Source: Plectrocnemia conspersa (lineage: Eukaryota > Arthropoda > Insecta > Trichoptera > Polycentropodidae). Taken from it: 64,000 bases of DNA. Below are positions 12,702-27,700 of this stretch, piece after piece; position 1 is the stretch's first letter, and each line of letters begins with the position of its first letter. The stretch spans positions 1,178,001 through 1,242,000 of the forward strand of contig VTFK01000092.1 in the NCBI GenBank assembly GCA_009617715.1, in the 5' to 3' direction. The notes under the pieces are model-generated. The model saw only the letters and a list, made by a program, of their open reading frames with translations, did no database searches and was not told the origin of the DNA. The position numbers and the translations under genes were made by a program.

Positions 12702-15700
12702 CTGAAATGATCAAAGAGTAAGTATCAACCCATATATTTATTAATATTCTGTACTTTTTAAAAAAATATGTTAGTTTTAAAGTTAAAAGGCACACCGATT
12801 GATATTTTCGCCTTTAGTAAAAATTTTAAATTGTTGTCCTATATTTAAATTTATGCCTCAAATTTGCTATAACCTAATTTTTATTGTCTGATTTCAGTCG
12901 ATCTTATCATTTATATAGTTGTTATGTGACACTATAAGTTATATCACTAAATAAAATCATTGCTAACAAAAATTACAAGAGATTATTATAAAATTATCCA
13001 TGATATAACAAAAATTAGAAAACAATAGTTTGTATACGTCAATACAATAAAACAATAATTGTTTGTAAAAATTTTTATGGTTAGTTAATTTTTGACTAAA
13101 CAATCAGTAAAGCTAGTAAGTTAGTATAAAATGTAGAGGTACTTTAGTTTTATATACATACTAGTAAAAGTGATTTTTTATAAAAATATTTTATATTCAA
13201 TTTTTACAGAACCTATTTTACAATGCATTGTAATAAACCATTATCGATATTCAACCAAAATGTTATTCAAAAGTTAAAAGTTTCATATAAAATCAGACCT
13301 TATATTAAAACCAGTGATCATCCAATTATATTACAGACCAAATAAATCAGGAGTTTCTTAGTTCGGTACTAGTTTTGCACTAGATTATGCGTTTTTTTTG
13401 TTATTATTGACTTTAAAAATTAAACTATATATGACGTTTAAAACACATATGTTGAATATCACAAATAACACACAAGGCATTTTTTTGTAGTTATTTTAAA
13501 TAAAAAAAACATATTTTTTACTTACATAATTATAAAATAAAGCTTTAAACATAGCATTAAATATATATTATGTATCATAGTATATCATAAATATGAGTTT
13601 AAAGATTATTTTAGAATATTTGATGGAGTAAGTGGTGTTTTATATAAACAACACTTTTGCCCATAAAGGGAAAAAGTGTTGTTTATATAAAATGTGTAAT
13701 TCTACTTTAAATCCAGTTATGTTATCTTTGTAGAAAAAATGTGGAATTGTTGTATGGAGATCACTAAAATACATTCATGTATTACAAAGGTGAAAAAAAG
13801 TGAATTAATCAGATATTTTTGTGTCTTGAACACTGATGGCTCGGAATCGAAAAGAGTTAGAAAGAGAATGACCAAGAAAAAAGTAGAATGAATGAATATA
13901 TTATGTATACATACTTGTTCAGAAGATACTTCAATCGGTTCCTTGAACAGAATCCAAGTGACGGACTCGCTGCACGGCGGAGTGGTCAACGAGCCGGGAT
14001 AAGTCCAGAAGGTTTTCTTCTCAGGGAGGAGCTTGGCCGGGTCTGGTGAATCTTTCATTGTGATTTTGTCTCCCTTGTGTGTTATGTACGGCAAGAGCTG
14101 CACTATTTTCTCAAACTCTGGATGAGCTTTTCCCACCTGAAATGTTTATAGACGGCATGACTAATGTGTATAGTGAAAAAAACATTATAAAAATGATATG
14201 GTAAATTTGTCTTGTGAAAGTTTCCAGAGCATGTGCATACAAACATACATACATATATGTTTTGGCGTTACGTAAACCATTACATATGTATATTATTTTA
14301 ATGTATGTTTTTGTACTATAAAATGAGATTCAATCTACTAATTTAGTAAAAATATGATTTAAAAATATTTATATTATGCTTGCATGCTTAAAAATAATAG
14401 TAGTAGTTAAAATACATGGCATAAGACTAAATATTTTATAAATTTTTAATAAAAATCTATGATCTCCGTCTGATAAAATCTTTCGTTTTGTTTTGCAAAA
14501 TACACAATTTCATCAATGCACGAAAATTGTTGCCTTCTAAGGTGATCATTTAAAGTACAGGAATAGATGGTTGTATGATGGAACTAGATCATTTCACCCA
14601 AGTGTGTGCTAGAATAATCCTGATGTTACAATACACATTTCGTCAACACAATTCTAGCTTCTTCACGAAGTTAACATAACAATTTAGAGTAGTACTGTAT
14701 TCTTATAAAGGTAATCTACCATCAATATACTCTTTGCATCTCTTTATCAGAGGATCATTTCTTTTTAGAAGGTGGTGAATCAGTTCAACTGTTGCTTTGA
14801 TTTTACTGATAGTGGTGAACCTACATTTCATCGGTAGTAACAAATCTTTCCATAAAAATATCAATATTTGCTTCATTACATAGTAGTAAGTCGGATGACT
14901 TTTGGAAAAGAAAATGAAAAATTTCGCACTGCGATAATCATTTTCAATGCTTTTCGTCCAATGTTTAAATTCAGCTGCCCGCTTTTTGACCACTGTGTAA
15001 GAAAGACAAGATGTTCCAAAAGTGGTTTTCTATGTCTTCATGAATCTTCTTGTTTATTAATCAAATATAACATGCTAAGCTGAAAATATTATAAACCGAC
15101 GAAAACAGTCAGTGAAGATGCATTTTTAAATCAAGACAGTAATAACTGTTTTAAAATCAAGATCTTTTGACTGTAAGTTTCGTTAAATGATAAAGTAATA
15201 ATGATACGTTTCAGACTAGCATTAGTGTATTAATATCAGTGTAGACTACTACAATGTAAGTGGCAACAACCAACTAGATTTAAAGTCAATATAAATTAAT
15301 GAAGTTGGAATGATTAATACTAAATTCATTAAAGCACTCGTTTTGCTCCAAAAACGGTAGAAGACACAAAAGAAGAAACTGTTTTTTACACATGTTTATA
15401 GATACGAAATATGTTTATAGAAACAAATTGATGATTTATTTTAGGCAATCTCTTGAATTGTTGTGCTTGATTCTTATTTTAACTAATGTCTTTAATTGGT
15501 TATTGTCAAATCCTTCTTAAATTTTAGGCAAGCTCTTGAATTGTTGTGCTTGATTATTATTCTAACTAACGTCTTTAGTTGGTCATTGTCAAATCCTTAT
15601 TAACCAACAGATCTACACCAAAACTAGTATACTATTTAAGTTACAATTCAAAATATGAGTTTTTGATTGTTTGACTTCAGCATTGTTTTTTGTTTATCTG

Positions 15701-18700
15701 CAATTTTTAACCACTTTTTGCATGTAAATTGCCAACAAAACATCGCTTCGGGAAATCACGACTTACACTAGTAATTATTATGACTTATCGGTGTATACAA
15801 AACTTGTTTTTTCCTCATGATCGCGATCATTAAACTAGCGATGGTCAGCGATGGGCAAGGTCAGTTTGCGAAACAAAAACATATAGAACAACTTGTTTAT
15901 AAATACATGAAATTATCATAGATCCTTACCTTCATCAGCACTCCCAAAACTGCGAGACCATCGGGCTGTCCACCAGCTTCTTCGATACTCTTGTACTTGC
16001 TGCAATTCCAATGGACCAAATGAAGTTCAGCGGAATAAGACTGCCCATCGACAGTATGTTCCGATCCTCTACCATCAGAGCATCCCCAGTGGCAATGGAA
16101 TTGAACCAACTGATAAACATCATCGTGCAAAGGTCCTCCTTTCAATTCTATTTAAAAACAACAAGAAGAAAACACGTCAACATCTCTGTAATACAAGAAT
16201 TCTATATATAATATAGAAAGGGGCGTTATGTAAATCACGCAATTACAGTCTTAGAAGCCTTACTATTGCCACCTTTATGCGAGTAAATGGATTATTGCAC
16301 TATGTTCCAATATAATTATGGACCTTAATAAGCTTTTTTATTTATCGGTACTTACCAGATCCTTTGCCGTTCTCTTCGACCTTCCAGCAAAATCCGGTGT
16401 TCAACAAAGAACGCGTTTGCTCGGGATTATACTTCCAAACCAGAGGAGCCATTTCAGTGCCAGATGCCGTACTCGAAGTTGCAATATCAATGGGACTTTG
16501 GCGTTCTCCTCCAGCCTCTGGAAATTTTTCGACCCATGTAGAGGGACCTGCAATAGCAAAATATAACTTTAGTATATTTTTAATGATTTATTTCAGTGAT
16601 TAGTTGAGCATATTTAAAATAATTATGTATTTTTAAGTAGCTTTAAACGATACACTACTATTGTATCTCATTATATACAATCTTTCAGCTATTATAGATA
16701 ATCTTGGCAAGCTTCCCATTGCTTTTTTTTTGAATGGAAATCGATCTAGATACAATGGTGTGCACTTTCATTTAATGATGTTTTACGTAAAACTCTTATT
16801 CAAATAGCTAAGAATTGTATTTGGCATAACTTTTAACAGAAAACTATTATGTGGTATTTTTTTAGAATATCAGTATACTAATAAGTCTTTTATATATTAA
16901 TTTAAATGCATCTGAAAGAACCATAACATATGTATGAATCACCTACATTCAATAAAATTATTACTTATAATCTAATCTACTCACAATTATGATTTACTTT
17001 CAATATAATATATTACAGACTCTTGTTATACTAATCACATGTCTTAATATTATAAAAGTAAATAAATAAGTTTATTGAAGATATAACAATGTTCTACAGG
17101 AAGCATATAAGAGTTTAAAGATTTGTATTTATATTTATGTATAATATTGTACTAAAAAGTGTCAAAATTCAATTTTGTCATTGGTTTTAACAAGTATTTG
17201 GTAAAAAGAGTCATATTAAATTAATGTTGCTTTGATTAAATATTAATAGATATGTGTTATTAAATATTTTGTGATCGATTCTGATTGACTTTTGATTGAT
17301 TTTATGCTTTTTAGCTAAGTTGTATAGTTTTATAACAAAAATTTAATTATCATATGTATATGTTATTAGTTAATTAACACAATTATTTTGTGCGTGTAGT
17401 TTTTGTTGTTACATATATTAGACTCTAAATATCGGTTCTTAAATCAAAAAGATCACATTATGATATGCAGAAACTAGGCTTTAAGTTTGTAGCCAGATTT
17501 ATACAAAACAATACATTTTTACTTAAAAAATCATATAAAACCCAAAAATCAATTTTATGAAAGTTTAAAAATATGGTAAATATATATTAAAATATATATA
17601 ATATGGTAAATATATAATATATATATAATAAAAATATTGTGACTTTTAGCGACTGTAATGAAAAAAATACATTGTCTATTATAATCGATCATAAAAAAAT
17701 ATAGTATTTTATTAGAATAAAATTTTAGCATATAATTTTCAAAAATAAAATCAATTTTATATTAAAATACGAGATTTAATTGAAAAAAATAATGATACAC
17801 ATAAGCATATAGTATGTAAAAAATAATATATTAAATCTTTATGGTTAACATTGACTTTGCAGCGACTTTTATACAATTAAATATTTTTTTTACTTAAAAT
17901 ATCAAAAAATTAGCTTTGCAGAATTTAAAAAAATAGATATATCATCTAAAAATATAATTAAAAATATTTTTGAGTATTTGTAACGACTTTAACACTTTTG
18001 TTGCCGAAATATGATATTTCGACTTTTGCTACATTAGTTCAAATTTACGATTCTAGAAAAATAAAATACTTTTATTTTATTTTAAAATGTATAATTTCAA
18101 TATAGAAACATACAATGGTGTACAAGTACATTGAAAAATGTGCTATACATCATTGTGAATCAAACTGCAATGTTAAATATGAATTTAAAAAATAATTATT
18201 TAATTGAAACCCTATCAATGTATCCAAGACCATACTAAATACTTTGTTTTGTTGAGAAGCGAACAATACATCGCCTGTTTTTTTGGTATTCTTGTTCCAC
18301 TTTTATGATTAAAAACAATACATTTCAACCCACGTTGATAGTCACAGACACGAATGGGAAGACTATAATAGAAAAAATACATCAGGAGATCATCCCATGC
18401 GCAATTATTTAATAAATCAAATTGCCAAAGTCACGAAGCGTCACTGACGATAAACGGTGTTAATTTTCTCCCGTCGTCAATCCATTTGTTTGAGCGTATG
18501 AAATTGCGTTAATTTAATAACTGCAAAATGTTATTTCTTACACCTATAAGCTTTATCACTTTTTCAAACGCGTAATAGCATACGCCTATTATTTTTAAAT
18601 TACAATGCAAATGTATAATTTATTTATTGCTGTCCGTCCGTCCGTAAGCTATTGCGCAATTCCGTTTATATCCTTTGCGAAGGATATGCCGTTTATTTAG

Positions 18701-21700
18701 TTGTGTAAAGTTGACCGTAATGATGCGTTTAACAGTGATATAAATCTGTCGCAGCCAATTGCGAATTTAGGCGACTGTTAAAAGGATGGCGACCCACTAA
18801 AGGATATATTGCGAGAGTTAAATGTGGCTAACACTGTAATAGGTTAATATCGTGTCGTTTATGTTCTCTATATATATATACTTTTGTTGTTTAATTTGCA
18901 TATTTTGTAGACGTTTTCCATATCATAGCTATTGTAGTTTGTCTAGACAATACATATTAAATCATATATTTGATATTGACGCTTCAGTGGTTTATTTTAT
19001 TTTAAAATATAGTTACTAATGATTAGTCGATTATAAATTATTTCAAAAGTGCAAGTGGCTTTAACCTTGAAGTTTTTGGCGAATTTAGTCACGTTTCAAT
19101 GGTGACACGTAGATAAAATCGGGGTTAGCTTACAGAAGAGACGATCGGCATTGACCGTGAAGGATAAAATCGTCGCATTGACCAAAAAACGGAATTTAAA
19201 AGCAAATCAGGCGCATGAATGTAACTAATCACGACGCAAAAAAGGATCCGTTATCCTTATTTAAACCACCCACGTATCTATATCACGAGGAAAAACACAA
19301 TACGAGTCCGACAATACAGCTATTAAACATTCCACATCTACAAAAGGCGGACTCATCACCGTGTCATGTTTATTCTGCATAATTTCCAATATGCATGTGG
19401 AAAATCGCAAGAATACTATGTACGTATGTGTATAGAGCTCGTTTAGGCGAAAATTATTTGACGAAATCGTGCGTGAAATTTTCGAATTTCGCGCCGTTCG
19501 GTGAAATTATTCGTTGCGTTTGACAAACGACATTGGGCTGCAACGATTCAATCTAATCTATTGACACTTTTCAAGGTCGCGATGAATGATAAAACACGTG
19601 GGATATGTATACGTCATGATATAAACACTGACTCATATATGTATTCAGTGATGAATATACATGCGTATTACTTAATTATTGTAATTAATTTGTACCTTCA
19701 GGCAGACATGGATATAGATAAATAAATATTTATGACAATCGCTGTTTCATAATAACTTAAGCGCAATAAGTACAGTTACAGATCTTCCAGTTTCAAGGCG
19801 ATAGGTGTAATATAAATCATGGCTTAAGATTGTTCTAATTAAATTATTATTTTTTGCACAAAGCTTTTATTACATGAATACGTTTTCAAAATTAAGGTAT
19901 GTTTGATGAAAACGAGCGGCAGCGAGTGAGTATTGGTCAGAACAGTAAACATTCCATTAATAACTGTCTGCAACGAATATATGTTTTAAATATCATTTAT
20001 AATTGTATATTAATAAATCAAATGAATACATATTTTTTAGAATAAATTTGACCCCCGATAACCGAAAATTTGAATTATTAATTATTTTATTTAAACCAAA
20101 TATTAGTACTTGTTTATCATCACGGCGCCACGCTCATGTTTCATTTTCTGTTCAAACCCAAACCTAAGATAATAAATGAACCATTATACCGTTATTATAT
20201 TATTTTAGGTTAGATTTGTATTTGAGCAACAAATGTACGTTTCGCAACTGTTAAAATTGAGCGTGGCGTTGCGTTAATAAACATGTATCAAACAAAAGCA
20301 AGCCATTTTAACTTATCCTTAAAAAAAGCATTTTTTGTTTCATTTATATTGAGTTTCCTTGTAAATATTTTTTTAAACTAGAAAAAAATGATTTTAATTT
20401 TGTCTTATGCGACGACACACAAATTGCAACCCATCGATAAAATAATTTCAACATATGTTACTTTGAACAGCAAATGGACGTTTCGCAACTGTTAAATATG
20501 AGCGTGGCTCCGCTTTGATAATAAACAAGTACTAAACAAAATCATTGCACTTCGTCAATTAATCGCCAATACCAGCATTCTTTTATTTTATTTATATTCA
20601 GTTTCAAAATATTTAGTTGCAACCACTAAGAAAATAATTTTAACATATGTATGTAGTAAAGTCAAAATAAATCAAAACATTTGATTTTTATTTTTTAATT
20701 CCTTTTAATTCAAAAGTTATCATATTTGTCCTTTACTCATCAGGCAAAGAATAAATGATCCATCGAGCTTTAGAGTGCTCCAGATAGTCGCGATCGCGTC
20801 CCTTGTATCGGACCTTCGCGAACAAGATTTCAACGCTTGAGAACGCTTCTCTTGCACGAGCTATCCAGCTTCTCAACGAGCATGCCAAACAAAAGTATAT
20901 TTACGGCGAGAGCTATGAGGAGCTGGAAAAATTGAGATTATGGTAATCTATTTTTGGTGTGCATCATATTTTTTATATTTAATGGAATAGTTCTTAATTG
21001 TATATTGGCGCATTGGGGAAACCTGTTAAATTGTTCAGTTTTATTTTAAATTATTTTGAAAATTAAAAATTGATAATAAAAATAATTATTCAGAACTACT
21101 TTGTGTGAAGTGTCACTAGTAGTACTATTTTATAAATTAGAAGTCGTCTAAAATAAAGTTTAATAAAAAGTATTTACTAAAAAAACTTATGAATTAAGTA
21201 CTAGGTACGAATTATACATCAAGTACTATATTATATTTGCGTTAACACAGTCAGTTCGATATAATAATACTGTTTTTAATGAATAAATATTACTGTTTTT
21301 ATTGTTAGGTGTATTATGTATAACGCAGAAAATTTTATTGAAGCATTAAACTTGCGTACAGTGAGCTCTGACGTCATGAAATTTGCATATGTATATGGGA
21401 TAAATTATAGATAGATTTTGTTAGCTCTCCTGAACTACTCAAAAAAATTAAAATTCATAACTGTTTAAAAAATTATAGGGCGGAAATTAATAAAAGCAAG
21501 AATGTTATAAAATATATTTTTTTTTTCGTTAATGTTCTGTTTTAGTCTCGCGAAATTACATTTTATTTATGTTGCCGATCAACGACATATAAAAGTTAAA
21601 TTTATACCACTGGCAACATTTCAATTCTGTCGCCTTTCAATGTTTGGCGGTAATATTCAAATTTTTGACACAGTGTTAACAATCGCCATCAAGGATACGG

Positions 21701-24700
21701 AGCGGAAGCAGTGATTAAAATTACCTTGCGGAAATTATTATAAGGCCATGGCGTGATTTACCTTCTGCGACCTTCCTTATTGATAAAAAAGCGAAGTGTC
21801 TAGATGTCATTGCCTTTTCTTTTTTTTTAATAAAAAAAAGTATATATGCAAATGTGTAACACAACAGGGATATAAAATTATCGATGCTTGCTTATAACAA
21901 AGCATAAGTTGAGAGGATCTTCTAAATATTTCAAACTATGTACACAGTCAGCTAGAACGAGACACTTGGGCGTGAGAAAATATCGGTATGAATATGTATG
22001 TTTTTGAGATATTTTCATGACGAATCCATAAAAAAGTGACATTTACTTGAGATATGTTTACATAGCCACTGTCGGATATTTCCAGAAGTTGTGATACAAC
22101 ATCGCTCTAACTGAATTGACATTTTTATCAAAGAAATAATCTAAATATGTGACGATAAACATAATGCACTGATCGGAACTGCCATATCGGTTGATAACCT
22201 TATAAACATTTATCTAAAAATAACGCGATAAATATGCATACATTATAAATAACCATAATTGATGACACATCTGCAGCAATTTTACTATGTATCTTTAGGA
22301 TTGAAAAACTAAGTAAGTTTAAATAATAAATATTGTTTCTTGAAAAGAAATGCAATGAAAGTAATTAATTGTTAATAAAATTAGATATATTTATCGGAGC
22401 AATGTTTTTTTCTTATATAATATCTGTTTTTGTAAGACTAGCATTGAATCAATTATTGTATTGTCTACGTGATATATATTTATCGAATATATTAAATTAT
22501 ACACACACTTTACATGCACTTGTGTGTAATTGCGTTATCATCAATAAGCGCAAAACATATTTTTTCAGTAGAAACTCGATGCTTGTTAGCACCGATAAGA
22601 ATAATTTATCATGAAAACGTGTGGTTAAATGACTGTTGGAGGTTTTCGAGGTCGAATTTAAGAGTTTAAACTGTTTATCTTTGAAGAAAACAATCCAAAA
22701 AAACAAGTCGATCATCACGCTAGAACAAAACGTAAATTGTCTTCCATTTAAAGTGTTGAATAATTTAATGTCGTCGCTCAATTTTAAGTAAATACAAATT
22801 GTATTTACTTCATTTACGGGAAAACATAAACGAGCATTTAAAATGCATCAAATATTATACAAATAGTAATACTGTAAATTTATTATTGCCACAGAGATAA
22901 AACATAATAAAAAAATAATGTATATGATACAAAACACATAGGTCATCTGAATTAATTTAAAAACAATCTGATTTGATGCGATTATTATAACAAACATAAC
23001 ATTTTCTACTTATTATAATCAATAAAATATATGTTTAACGCAAAAATTACTACTAAACAGTAGTATACTATACAATGGAAATGATAATATAACATCACAT
23101 TTTCAGAATACAATTAACATTTAAAATTTGTCATTTTCAGTTCTTAAAACTAGCAAATTTTTAAGATAAACATTTATTTTACATGACTCAGAAACACGCA
23201 TCAAATGTTCAAAATATAGTATTTTTTTAAGAACATATAAAGAAGAAATAATGCCAGATGTTTAAGATAAACATCCACAATATTTTATCGATCAGACTTA
23301 TGATCATCATTATTTTATTTTATCTGTTTTTAAGTTTTTAATTAATGGGCTATAAAATAATAATGTTATAGCATGTGTTTGTCATAAGAATACATTGGCT
23401 TTTCTTCCCGAAACATTTAAGTGTGAGCACTGTCAAAATAACTGTGACACATTAAATTAACTATACAGTTACCATTGCGATAAAACATAACTACTAGACA
23501 ACTAACTATAAAATCATACTTCGAATCATCGTAAAACTGTTAAAGCACAATCAAAGTTTATTATGCGATATCAGAATAGTATCGTTATATAATCATCTAA
23601 GATAATCTCTCTTTGGTTATTTTTTTAATTAAACACACTCAGATAATACATATTTTTATAGTGATATAAAATCGTGTCAATCACAATAGTGTTTCCTGTT
23701 ATTATTCAATAGATATATAACAAAAATCGGCACTGAATAGGTGTAATTTTTTATTTGCAAATTGTACATGATCACAATAAAAATCGGAAGAGGATATGTT
23801 TTTTGCTGAAAATATATTTTTGATTGCTCAGTGCCACTATATGTTTTTAATGCTAATGTATTTTACTAAAATATTATTATAATAAACGTAGAAAAAACCG
23901 TTTAAGAAGCAATGAATAATGCACTGTTTTTGACGCAATTTGTTTTAATGCACTTGATTCGAAATATGTTATAATTATTCTAAATAAAAAATACTCATTT
24001 AATAAGAAAGATGTATAAATAAAAATGCTTGATAATCATGGCGGTAATTTATTTTATTTATCTTTTATCTTATAACCTTGCAGAAAAGAGGTTAAATATC
24101 ATTAATGAAAGTATACAAAAGAAATTATTATAATCAGCTTTTTATCATTATCTAACGTTTGTGATATGATAATATCAAAGTCGACGGAAAACAGCAAAAC
24201 GTCTGATAATTCTGTCGTTTGTTTTTTGAGGCAAACAAACTTTACGGCCCTGTGTTAAGACTCTTTTTCAATTTCTTCATTATAATGTTACAAGCAAACA
24301 CAGATAAATTTAACAGCAGCTTAGTTATTTTTTTTAGATTTTTTATTCAAAGGTAAAAAGACGTTACACTGACGTCAATCAAATACGATAAAAATATATA
24401 CGAGTACTACGTGGCAAATACTTATTTTATTATCTTTGAAGTGCAAATATGCCAGCCAGAGATTCACAAGATTTTTCTTATGTTTATTTATTGCTAAAAA
24501 AATATTTTATGCAAAAAATGTAAATTTTAACTTAGTAAATGCTTGCGTTGCATTCGTGATAAGCTATTAACACCAGCATTAAATTATTGAGATGCTTTTA
24601 AATATACACAATACATAATATTGAATTCGTGACGTAAAATCAAAAGCAGATGTATTATTATTTAATCAAAAATTTAACACTTAAATTAATATTTTACACT

Positions 24701-27700
24701 AAAAACGCTCTAATCCGTTAGCTAGTAAACCGTAAAAATAAATCAGCGATTTTATCAATAGTTTACTTGAATGAGAATTATAGATCCTTTGATTAATAAT
24801 CACTATTTTTTACTTAAGTACATAAGTAATATTTAAACACATTTTAAATTTTTTTACTTACAATTTTATAAATATTTATGGGGTCTAAAACTTAATCGCG
24901 GATTTAAAAAAAAATACTAGAAATCCCTTCGCTTTTCTCTGATTATTTTTATAAATGAAAAACATATTTGTAAACTATTTATTCATTAAAAATAATGTGC
25001 AATATAAACAAGTCATGTAGTGAGAATTTATTTATTATTTTCTTTAAAGAAAATTGTACGCTAGTTGATTTCCAAATTATTTTATCTTTTAAATTTAAGT
25101 TATTTTCCACGAAGCCTAATATTCAAAGTGTTTACTCATTTTCCTTATCACAGTGGAATTCGCACGTGACACTTCAGATACGACCACATCAAGTGCTTGT
25201 TTTTCATTCTTACACATTTTCAACATAATTAGAAAAAAACTACTTCAAAAATATTTATGACATGTGTAACACTCGAGAAAACGATTAAGATAATTGTTTT
25301 CAGAAGACACCTATTAACTTTTTAAACAATAATTGCAGTCTTGTTAATTTTAAGTAAGTATTGCTCATGTATGTTTAAAGCATATTTAAAAAATAAATAA
25401 ATACATTTTAATTGAACCATTCCAGGCTAGTAATATAGATCAATCATGGCAATATCATTGATTAAGATAATAAGTGCATGCTTGTTGTATATTGCACATG
25501 AAGCACATACGTATTTCGTTTATCGATCGACCTTAATAAACGAGTGCATGGTCGATAATCAAAGAATCTAGAATACAATAAAATATTATTACAATAATAA
25601 TAATAATAATGTATTTTCAATGATGAGACATTGTTGAGCACATCTGTGAGTTGTTATTTACATGTTTTTGCATGCATTTTTTATTGAAAAGAGCGCGTTC
25701 ATTAAAAAATCTAATCCATATGTAGTTTTTTTGTATCTTAAGAACTCGTCTGAGGCTCACAAAATTTGATATGCCTTTATAATAATCGGAAAGAGTTATT
25801 ATATCAGTGTTATTTTATAAATATTAAGATAATGATGTATGAATGGTAAAATATTCTATAAATATTTTTTCTTTCTAATGTGACCTGATTCTAAACGGTA
25901 AATAAAATTAAAGTAAAAGTTGCATTTCACTGCATTTAAATAAAATATCGTCAATGACAATAACAAGCTGAATGTACATTAAACACATGTATTATATATC
26001 TGCCACATTTTGAGGGACACTCTCAATGTTTAAACTAAAATTATCAAAAATACTCTTTAAGATGTTTTTTTAACTGATAATTGCACTCTTTTCAGCTTTA
26101 TAAAAAATTCAGCTTTAAATAAACTTAACATATAATTTATATTATAGTTAATAAAATACAATAGTGTTTTTAGTGATTTTTCAAAAAAAAAAATTTAAGA
26201 ACAGAGAATTATACCGAAAATTTTCTGTAGATATATTTTGTAGATTGTTTTTTTTTAATTTAAAAATAAACGATTTTGACATATATACGAAAATGCAGTA
26301 TTGTGGTTTATCAAAATTATCCTTAAAATCCAGTCAATTGCTTCATATTTTGTCAAAATGGAGGCTTCAAAATACGATGAATTTTACTGAAAATTTTAAG
26401 AAATTTAGCAATATTTTATGAATATTTTAAATCAGGATATAATTCTAAATATAATTCTAGACATAATGCTGATTTTTAATGATATATTTAGAAGAAGAAA
26501 AATTGTCACAAATCATATAATTTGTGACAATTTTTATACTTATTTTTTACTTTAAAAATGTTTGATTATAATAGAGATGCAACAATTCAGTTTTAAATAT
26601 AGTCAATGTGTAATTCGTACAATTGTTAATAAAATCAGTCTAATATAATATGTTGTCAAAATAAAAAAATCTAAAATTACATAAAAATGTATTGTTGCGG
26701 ATTTTTTTACTTTAAAAATAATTGATTATAACATAAATAAGACAATACTCAATATATATTTTGTATTATAAATTGTATATTGACATCAATTATAGCATTA
26801 AATCAAGTGCTTAATATTTTGTCAAAACAGAGATTCTAAAAAAAGCTGAATTTTTACGATTTTTTTTATTGATGATGAACTAATGGCATTTTTGATCAGC
26901 ATGTTGTTATAAATATAATACTAGATGTGCTATATTTCTAGCAAAATGTTCTTACTTATTTTTTTAATGATTAAGAAATATTTTAAAATTGTTGAATTTG
27001 TGATTTTATTTATATTCACATTTTACTTTTAAAATTAAATAAACTGATGGTTTACTTTATAAATTAATGAAATTAGTCTTTAAAATAATATTTGTTTTTT
27101 TAAATTTTGACAAAGTATTAATTACTTAAAAATAAAAATGTAATAAATGTATTTTTTGGAATTTTTTTATTTTAACAATTAATGTTTATAACAGAAATAC
27201 GAAAATAGTTTTTAAATAACTTGATACATATATTTTCTAACATAAATATTTTATTAAAAGAAATTATAAAACTCAATTGATAGCTTAAAATTTTTAAAAC
27301 AAAAAAAGTATCAGAATGTAACTCTAAATTTAATACTAGATAAGTTATTTTTGTGTAGGTAAATGTTTTTTACTTAATTTTATGGATGATTTAATACGAT
27401 ATATTTTAAGAAAGTTACACAAATCCATATTAAATCATGTGGGCATTTTAATACCATTTTTTTTTTACTAAAATATATTTTACATTGTAGTTGATTAAAA
27501 TTAATCTTAAAATCCAATCGATTGCTTAGTATTTATTACAATTAAAAAGTTATAAAAACGACGAATCTTACAGAAAATTTTCTAAAAAGAATAGAGGTCT
27601 AAAATATAACCTAAAAAATCTATTTCAATATACATTTAAAAAAATAGATGAATTTATTTAATTTATATTATTTATTCTGTGACAATAAATTTATTTTGGT

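Noticed and set aside
15441..15604. CRISPR-like repeats
   Set aside because: Only two adjacent units with no spacers, in a eukaryotic intron; an ordinary tandem duplication.
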